Assembly: GCA_030151985.1 (NCBI GenBank)
Contig: JASLDZ010000398.1
Span: forward strand, 1 to 9,837
Length of the DNA: 9,837 bases
From: Caulobacteraceae bacterium
GTDB lineage: Bacteria; Pseudomonadota; Alphaproteobacteria; Caulobacterales; Caulobacteraceae
Direction: 5' to 3'
The position numbers were made by a program, and so were the translations under genes. Below the pieces are notes generated by a model. That model worked only from the letters and a program-made list of their open reading frames with translations, ran no database searches and had not been told where the DNA came from. Within the stretch, counting starts at the first letter, position 1. Each line of letters opens with the position of its first letter. Shown one piece after another: positions 5,660 through 9,837 of this stretch.

Positions 5660-7459
5660 TCACGAGGCTTCCGCGAGGGCGTTCAGCCGGGCGTAGGCGC
5701 CGCCCTTCGCCACCAGTTCGCCGTGGGCGCCCTCCTCGACCACCCGCCCGTCCTGGAACACCAGGATGCGGTCGGCGCCTCGAATGGTCGACAGGCGGTG
5801 GGCGATGACGATGGTGGTGCGGCCGGCCATGAGCGCCTCCGCCGCCTGCGCCACCAGCCGCTCGGTCTCGGTGTCGAGCGAGCTCGTGGCCTCGTCCAGC
5901 ACCAGGATGGGCGCGTCGGCCAGGAAGGCGCGGGCGATGGCCACCCGCTGGCGCTCGCCACCGGAGAGCTTGACGCCGCGCTCGCCGACCAGCGTCTCGT
6001 AGGCCTTGGGCAGGCGCATGATGAAGTCGTGAGCTCGGGCGCGCCGGGCGGCGAGCGCGATCTCCTCCATCGAAGCCTCCGGGCGGCCGTAGGCGATGTT
6101 CTCAGCGATCGTGCGGTGGAACAGGGCGGGGTCCTGCGGCACGACGGCGATCGCGCGGCGCAGGGAGCGCTGGCTCACCCGCGCGATGTCCTGGCCGTCG
6201 ATCAGGATGCGCCCCGAGTCGAGGTCGTAGAGGCGCTGGATCAGCTTGACGAAGGTCGACTTGCCCGATCCCGTCGGCCCCACCAGCGCCACCCGCTCCC
6301 CGGGCGCGATACGCAGGTCGAAGCCGCGGTAGAGCGCGCGCGAGGCGCCGGCGTAGGCGAAGTCCACTCGATCGAAGACGATCTCCCCGGCCGGGCCGCC
6401 GTCGCGGCGGAGCACGAGGTCCGGCGCGTCGGGAACGTCCTGCACCTGCGGAGGCGTGCGGGCGAACAGCGCCGCGTCGTGCGCCTCGTCCAGCCCGCGC
6501 TGCAGCTGTCGCGAGGCCTCGGGGAAGTTGCGCAGGTAGCCCGCCATCAGCGCGAAGGCGGAGACGGAGAAGGCCACGTCTCCCGGCGTCGCCCGCCCGG
6601 CCGACCAGGCATGGATCAGAAAGCCCGTCAGCCCCGCCTGCAGCACCAGGAGGATGGCGCTCTGCACGATGGTGAGCGTATTGAAGCGGTCCCAGGTGCG
6701 CACCTGCGCGTCCCGCCAGGCGCCGGCGGTCCGGTCGAGCCGCGCCTCCTCGCGGGCCTCGGCCCCGAACCCCTTCACGGCCGCGTTCCCGCTCACGGCG
6801 TCCGCGAGATCGGCGCCGAGCGCGCTGTCGAGCGCGGTGGACTTCAAGTTCGCGGGCCGGACCCATCGCGCGGTCAGCGTCAGGTTGACGGCGGCGTAGG
6901 CGACGACCAGGGCGCCCGTGAAGGCTCCGGCCAGGGGCCAGCGCAGCGCGATCGAGACGCTCAGCCCCGTCAGCACGATCACCTGCGGTCCGAGCATCAG
7001 GAACACGGCGTCGGACACGTCGTCGTAGCCCTGCATCGCCCGGCTCACCTTGCGCACCGTGGCGCCGGCGAAGTTGGAGGCGTGCCACTCGGCGCTGAAG
7101 GCCATCACCCGGGCGAAGGCCTCCTGCAGCACCTCGGCCATGTTCGAGGCGGCGAAGCGGTTCATCAGCCGGAAGGCCGGCACGCGCACGCTGTAGTAGA
7201 AGGCGTAGAGCGCCGCGAGCATGCCCCACGCGCCCCAGGCGGCGGCGGGATCGCGGGTCGCGGCGCTCACCCGGTCGACGAGCCGTCCGGACGCCCAGGG
7301 GATCGCCAGGTCGCAGCCGGTGGAGACCACCATCAGCGCCGACTGAAGGCCGAACGCGAGCGGCCGCTTCGCCCAGCGCGCCGCGATGAAGCGCAGCACC
7401 GTCAGGTTCGACAGCGTCCGGCGGCCGCCGTCCTCGAGCTCGTCGTCCTCCTCGTCCAT
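5660..7459 (-). CDS. ABC exporter half-transporter (fused transmembrane and ATPase domains)
   Basis: The 599-aa protein has the MsbA/Atm1-like layout: an N-terminal membrane domain (about 30-320, hydrophobic helices near 35-55, 75-95, 150-172, 175-197, 262-285 and 295-310) and a C-terminal ATPase. ATPase motifs are complete: Walker A GPTGSGKST (394-402), Q-loop Gln442, signature LSGGERQ (498-504), Walker B ILVLDEAT (518-525), D-loop SSLD (526-529) and switch His554. It should work as a homodimer, or paired with another half, exporting a lipid, peptide or drug-like compound across the inner membrane; the substrate cannot be read from sequence and no partner gene lies beside it. The N-terminus is unusually acidic (MDEEDDELEDGG). 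I chose the ATG at 7459; a TTG at 7519 would add 20 unconvincing residues. No clear Shine-Dalgarno is seen. The upstream neighbour is divergent, so it is transcribed alone or with the dehydrogenase 139 bp downstream. Confidence 0.93.
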   Translation of the reverse strand: MDEEDDELEDGGRRTLSNLTVLRFIAARWAKRPLAFGLQSALMVVSTGCDLAIPWASGRLVDRVSAATRDPAAAWGAWGMLAALYAFYYSVRVPAFRLMNRFAASNMAEVLQEAFARVMAFSAEWHASNFAGATVRKVSRAMQGYDDVSDAVFLMLGPQVIVLTGLSVSIALRWPLAGAFTGALVVAYAAVNLTLTARWVRPANLKSTALDSALGADLADAVSGNAAVKGFGAEAREEARLDRTAGAWRDAQVRTWDRFNTLTIVQSAILLVLQAGLTGFLIHAWSAGRATPGDVAFSVSAFALMAGYLRNFPEASRQLQRGLDEAHDAALFARTPPQVQDVPDAPDLVLRRDGGPAGEIVFDRVDFAYAGASRALYRGFDLRIAPGERVALVGPTGSGKSTFVKLIQRLYDLDSGRILIDGQDIARVSQRSLRRAIAVVPQDPALFHRTIAENIAYGRPEASMEEIALAARRARAHDFIMRLPKAYETLVGERGVKLSGGERQRVAIARAFLADAPILVLDEATSSLDTETERLVAQAAEALMAGRTTIVIAHRLSTIRGADRILVFQDGRVVEEGAHGELVAKGGAYARLNALAEAS

Positions 7460-7584
7460 CGCGCGATCACATAGGCCGCCGGCGCCCGGCGCGCGAGACG
7501 CGATCCGGCGGCGCCCCAACCTCGCTCAAATGTAAGCCGCAAAGCCTGGGAAGCGGCGATGCGACCGCCTAGCCTCTCCCGATC

Positions 7585-7600
7585 CCGCGTCGAGACGCGG
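7585..7600 (+). repeat. Perfect palindrome in the leader of the Thr-rich protein gene
   Basis: CCGCGTC (7585-7591) and GACGCGG (7594-7600) are a perfect 7-bp inverted repeat around GA, ending 5 bp before the Shine-Dalgarno AGGAG (7606-7610). As RNA it can form a 6-bp hairpin with a CGAG tetraloop; as DNA it has the form of a small dimer operator. Role unknown. Confidence 0.45.
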
Positions 7601-7620
7601 AAGACAGGAGAGACACGATC

Positions 7621-7917
7621 ATGCGCACCCTCGCCCTCGCGGCGGCCGCCGCCGCCCTCGTCGCCGCCCCGGCCTTCGCCGCCCAGATGACGACCAGCAC
7701 GACCACGACGACCAGCAAGCCCGCGCCGGTCACCCACACGACCACGACCAGCACGTCGACCAAGACCTCGCAGACCGGCGACGCCGCCAAGCCGGCGACC
7801 AAGACGGTCGTCCATCACAAGAAGGCGCACCACGCCAAGAAGAAGACCACGACCACGACGACCGCCACGCCGGACGGAACGACCTCGACCAGCACGACGA
7901 ACAGCACCGGCGCCTGA
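7621..7917 (+). CDS. Small secreted Thr-rich protein with His/Lys cluster (Asr-like composition)
   Basis: The 98-aa ORF starts with a clear signal peptide (MRTLALAAAAAALVAAPAFA, cut at AFA|AQ, residue 20). The mature 78 residues are about 40% Thr (31 of 78), with Ser, Lys and Ala, and a basic centre VVHHKKAHHAKKK (63-75); no globular fold or Cys is expected. The plan of AFA-type signal, Thr/Ala-rich disordered chain and HHKK cluster recalls the enterobacterial acid-shock protein Asr (102 aa, periplasmic, disordered), but homology is not shown; it could equally be a lineage-specific envelope protein. AGGAG (7606-7610) lies 10 nt before the ATG, so translation looks real. The coding DNA itself is repetitive: one 16-nt unit occurs at 7698-7713 and 7848-7863. 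It is single, divergent from the ABC exporter, and ends with a strong hairpin. Confidence 0.75.
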   Translation: MRTLALAAAAAALVAAPAFAAQMTTSTTTTTSKPAPVTHTTTTSTSTKTSQTGDAAKPATKTVVHHKKAHHAKKKTTTTTTATPDGTTSTSTTNSTGA

Positions 7918-7925
7918 GGCGCATC

Positions 7926-7950
7926 CCGGCCGGGCCTCGCGCCCGGCCGG
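7926..7950 (+). terminator. Strong hairpin between convergent genes (terminator)
   Basis: CCGGCCGGGC (7926-7935) pairs perfectly with GCCCGGCCGG (7941-7950) across a CTCGC loop, 10 bp of pure G/C, followed by TTCTC. It lies 8 bp after the Thr-rich gene's stop and 8 bp before the phosphoesterase's stop on the opposite strand, so it most likely ends the rightward transcript and may block leftward read-through too. The T-tract is weak. Just upstream, GCGCC-TGA-GGCGC (7910-7922) places the stop codon itself in the loop of a 5-bp stem. Confidence 0.65.
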
Positions 7951-7958
7951 TTCTCGGC

Positions 7959-8714
7959 TCAGCCTGGAAGCAGCGCCGCGTAGGGCAGGGCGCGCACCTT
8001 GTCCGGGCCCAGGGCGGCGGCGATCGGCGGCCGGGTGAAGAGGCCGTGGAAGGCGGCGTCCAGCGCATTGAGCCCCCCGGCGTAGGCCCCGAACGCGGGC
8101 AGGATCAGCCGCTCCCCGTCGGTCAGGAAGGCGCGTCGGCGCACGGCGCGACCGGCCGCGGCCACGCGCGCGACGGGGTGCAGGTGGCCCGCCACCTCGC
8201 CGGGCGAGCGCCCGGGCCTGGGCTCGTGGCGCAGCACCAGCGGCCCCACCGCGATCGCGTCCGCCACCTCGCCGGGAAGGAGGCCGAGCGCGGTCTCCTC
8301 GCCCTTGCGGTCGTGATTGCCTTCCGCCCAGACGAGCGCGCGGCCGCGAGCGAGCGCATGCAGGCGCGCCGCGTCGGCGGGATCGAGGCGGGCGACGGCG
8401 CGAGGGTCGTGGAAGCTGTCGCCGAGCAGCACGAGCGTGCGGGGCGACAGGCGCAGCACCTCCGCCTCGAGCCGGTCGAGCGTGGCGCGGGTGTCGTAGG
8501 GCGGCAGCAGCGAGCCCTTGACCGCGAAGGCCGAGCCCTTCTCCAGGTGCAGGTCGCCGGCGACCATCACGCCTTCGGTCGGCAGCCACAACGCGCCGGC
8601 GCAGGTCAGGCCGCAACGCACGCCGAGCATCTCCAGCCACAGCGTTCCGCAGGGCGTGCGGCTCAAGGCGCGGCGCTCGGGCGGGTCGGGGGCGTAGGCG
8701 GGAAGCGCACTCAC
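7959..8714 (-). CDS. pdeM: Ligase-associated metallophosphoesterase (PdeM type)
   Basis: The 251-aa product is a calcineurin-like metallophosphoesterase of the DNA-ligase-associated PdeM group. Metal-binding motifs are in order: GDLHLEKG (53-60; Asp54, His56), GDSFHD (98-103; Asp99), GNHD (132-135), His163 and GHLHP (176-180). The stretch LPPYDTRATLDRLE after motif I is typical of this group as I know it. Family members occur with an Lhr-like helicase, an MBL-fold exonuclease and an ATP-dependent DNA ligase, and are thought to act in DNA end processing or repair; the substrate is not settled. The helicase lies directly upstream on the same strand but 198 bp away. The start used here is a GTG at 8714 preceded by a G-rich run; the first 28 residues (PPERRALSRT etc.) look unlike the family, and an ATG at 8630 (residue 29) would give a 223-aa protein closer to the usual length. 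Confidence 0.88.
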   Translation of the reverse strand: MSALPAYAPDPPERRALSRTPCGTLWLEMLGVRCGLTCAGALWLPTEGVMVAGDLHLEKGSAFAVKGSLLPPYDTRATLDRLEAEVLRLSPRTLVLLGDSFHDPRAVARLDPADAARLHALARGRALVWAEGNHDRKGEETALGLLPGEVADAIAVGPLVLRHEPRPGRSPGEVAGHLHPVARVAAAGRAVRRRAFLTDGERLILPAFGAYAGGLNALDAAFHGLFTRPPIAAALGPDKVRALPYAALLPG

Positions 8715-8767
8715 GCCCCCCGCTTAGCGGATTCGCGAACGGAGGGGGAACGAGTCATCGCGTCGCG

Positions 8768-8909
8768 CCACTCGCCCCCTCCGCCGCCTGACGGCGGCTC
8801 CTCCCCCGCAAGCGGGGGCGGTCTGATGCCGCAGCACCTCGCATCAGAGCTCCCCCGCGCGCGGGGGAGCTGGCCGGAGCCGCAGGCGACGGTCTGAGGG
8901 GGCGAGTGG
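8768..8909. repeat. 142-bp composite palindromic intergenic element
   Basis: The element is bounded by a perfect 14-bp inverted repeat, CCACTCGCCCCCTC (8768-8781) and GAGGGGGCGAGTGG (8896-8909). Between the ends are four further hairpins: CCGCCG/CGGCGG (8781-8797), CCCCCGC/GCGGGGG (8803-8818), TCTGATGC/GCATCAGA (8822-8848) and a perfect 22-bp palindrome at 8849-8870 with half-site GCTCCCCCGCG. It encodes nothing. This build, especially CCCCCGC-AA-GCGGGGG flanked by CGCCCCCTC, resembles dispersed intergenic repeats I recall from Caulobacteraceae genomes, so a REP/MITE-like non-autonomous repeat is likely. No target-site duplication is evident at the borders. It fills most of the gap between the helicase and the phosphoesterase and begins 3 bp after the helicase stop. 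Confidence 0.8.
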
Positions 8910-8912
8910 TAT

Positions 8913-9837
8913 TCAAGCGTGCGCCCCCTCGCCGACGTCATCCAGCGCGCCCTCCAGCCACAGCGCCTCGGCGACGAGCTCGCTCTCGTTCTCCGCCAGG
9001 ATCGACTCCTCCACCGCGCCGCCCACCCGCTCGCGACCGATCTCCAGCATCACGGGCACGGCGAAGGGCGACACGCGGGGCAGGTCGTTGTGCAGGATCC
9101 GGCCCTGGATGCGCTCCAGCAGCTGGGCGAGGCGGGCCACGTCAAGCAGCCCCGCGCTGGCGTCGCGGCGGGCGCAGCGGAGCATCAGGTGGTCGGGCTG
9201 GTGGCGGCGCAGCACGTCGTAGATCAGGTCGGTGGAGAAGGTGACCTGGCGGCCGGTCTTCTCCATCCCGGGCATGCGCCGCTCGATCAGGCCGGAGATC
9301 TGGGCGCAGCCCTTGAAGGTGCGCTTCATCATGAAGCTCTCGTCGAGCCAGGTCTCCAGGTCGTCGCCCAGCATGTCCTGGCCGAAGAGGTCGGAGAGGT
9401 CGAGGCCGCCCATCGGCCGCATCGCCCAGATCGAGAGCGCGTAGTCGTTGCAGACGAAGCCCAGCGGGCCGACGCCCATCCGCTCCAGCCGCTTGGTGAG
9501 CAGCATGGCGAGCGTGGTGTGCGCCAGCCGACCCTCGAACGGGTAGCAGACCAGGTAGCAGCGCTTCCCGCGCGTGAAGGTCTCCAGCAGCATCTGGTCT
9601 TCGGTGGGGATGCTTGAGCGCACGCGCTGGATCTCCAGCCACTCGCGCACGTCGTCGGGCAGCTTCGACCAGCCCTCCTGGTCCTGGATCAGGCGTCGCA
9701 CCTTGGCGGCGAGGAAGGTGGAGAGCGGGAACTTCGAGCCGCCCCAGCTGGGGATCTTCGGCTCGCGGTCGACGGCGTGGCTGACCAGGGCGTCCATGCC
9801 GCGGATGCCGAGGTACTTCCACACCTCGCCGCCGAAC
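8913..9837 (-). CDS. Ligase-associated Lhr-like DNA helicase (C-terminal 308 codons; 5' part beyond window)
   Basis: The visible protein is the C-terminal third of the DNA-ligase-associated DEXH-box helicase family (about 800-850 aa, related to Lhr). It shows none of the ATPase motifs, which lie beyond the right edge, but the DEAD-associated C-terminal region is characteristic: WKYLGIRGMDALVSHAVDRE, IPSWGGSKFPLST, REWLEIQR, CYPFEGRLAHTTLAMLLTKR, GFVCNDYALSIW, DMLGDDLETWLDES, MKRTFKGCAQISGLIERRMP, GRQVTFSTDLIYDVLRRHQP and RVSPFAVPVMLEIGRE. Enzymes of this family unwind DNA:DNA or RNA:DNA and are encoded with an ATP-dependent ligase, an exonuclease and PdeM. Here PdeM follows downstream; ligase and exonuclease, if present, must be outside the window. 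The reading frame stays open to the last base, so no start is visible; the stop is TGA at 8913-8915. Confidence 0.93.
   Translation of the reverse strand, partial: FGGEVWKYLGIRGMDALVSHAVDREPKIPSWGGSKFPLSTFLAAKVRRLIQDQEGWSKLPDDVREWLEIQRVRSSIPTEDQMLLETFTRGKRCYLVCYPFEGRLAHTTLAMLLTKRLERMGVGPLGFVCNDYALSIWAMRPMGGLDLSDLFGQDMLGDDLETWLDESFMMKRTFKGCAQISGLIERRMPGMEKTGRQVTFSTDLIYDVLRRHQPDHLMLRCARRDASAGLLDVARLAQLLERIQGRILHNDLPRVSPFAVPVMLEIGRERVGGAVEESILAENESELVAEALWLEGALDDVGEGAHA

Noticed and set aside
5465..7474. 669-codon plus-strand ORF opposite the ABC transporter
   Set aside because: Shadow frame of a GC-rich gene; the translation is Arg/Gly/His/Ala-rich with no motifs, while the opposite strand carries a complete ABC exporter.
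7540..7580. EcfG-type general stress promoter (GGAAC-N16/17-CGTT) before the Thr-rich gene
   Set aside because: Only GGAAG is present, with no CGTT at the right distance.
8768..8909. CRISPR array or toxin-antitoxin locus in the repeat-rich gap
   Set aside because: The repeats are nested inverted repeats of different sequence, not equally spaced direct repeats with spacers, and no ORF fits in the gap.
8921..8935. Third copy of the CGCCCCCTCGCC repeat end inside the helicase C-terminus
   Set aside because: It is part of the coding sequence for the final GEGAHA residues and matches only about 9-10 bases, which is expected by chance at this GC content.

Overview
The window is very GC-rich with dense, mostly leftward-coding genes. 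It looks like chromosomal DNA of an alphaproteobacterium, most likely of the Caulobacter/Phenylobacterium group. The pointers are the ligase-associated helicase plus PdeM-type phosphoesterase pair, a tRNA promoter whose -10 resembles the Caulobacter housekeeping consensus GCTANAWC, and an intergenic palindrome cluster of CCCCCGC/GCGGGGG type. The genus is inferred from gene content and style, not from a marker gene.

Layout, left to right. (1) 1-1290, minus strand: the start of a kdp potassium-uptake operon. It reads an unannotated 27-codon membrane peptide, then kdpF (28 codons), then kdpA (its first 373 codons, running off the left edge). Each junction is a TGATG stop-start overlap. (2) 1291-1650: a 360-bp gene-free stretch holding a strong intrinsic terminator on the plus strand with no plus-strand gene to serve. 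(3) 1651-1727, minus: tRNA-Arg(ACG) with encoded CCA. (4) 1769-2815, minus: a P1-family (DmpA/NylC-type) self-processing aminopeptidase. It is divergent, across 106 bp, from (5) 2922-4628, plus: a secreted gamma-glutamyltransferase whose only good Shine-Dalgarno serves a 5-codon leader ORF that overlaps the ggt start codon. (6) 4642-5520, minus: 3-hydroxybutyryl-CoA dehydrogenase. (7) 5660-7459, minus: an ABC exporter half-transporter. (8) 7621-7917, plus: a small secreted Thr-rich protein with a His/Lys core, reminiscent of acid-shock protein Asr, followed by a strong hairpin. (9) 7959-8714, minus: ligase-associated PdeM-type metallophosphoesterase. (10) 8715-8912: a spacer containing a 142-bp composite palindromic repeat. 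(11) 8913-9837, minus: the C-terminal 308 codons of a ligase-associated Lhr-like DNA helicase, cut by the right edge.

The genes do not form one pathway. The clear functional groups are kdp (high-affinity K+ uptake), the helicase/phosphoesterase pair (a DNA-repair-linked module), and the divergent P1 peptidase/GGT pair (peptide and glutathione breakdown by two unrelated autoproteolytic Thr hydrolases). I saw no phage, transposase, CRISPR or defence system. The most interesting items are small: the kdp leader peptide, the orphan terminator (candidate sRNA), the ggt leader ORF, the Asr-like protein and the palindrome cluster between two genes that are normally close partners.
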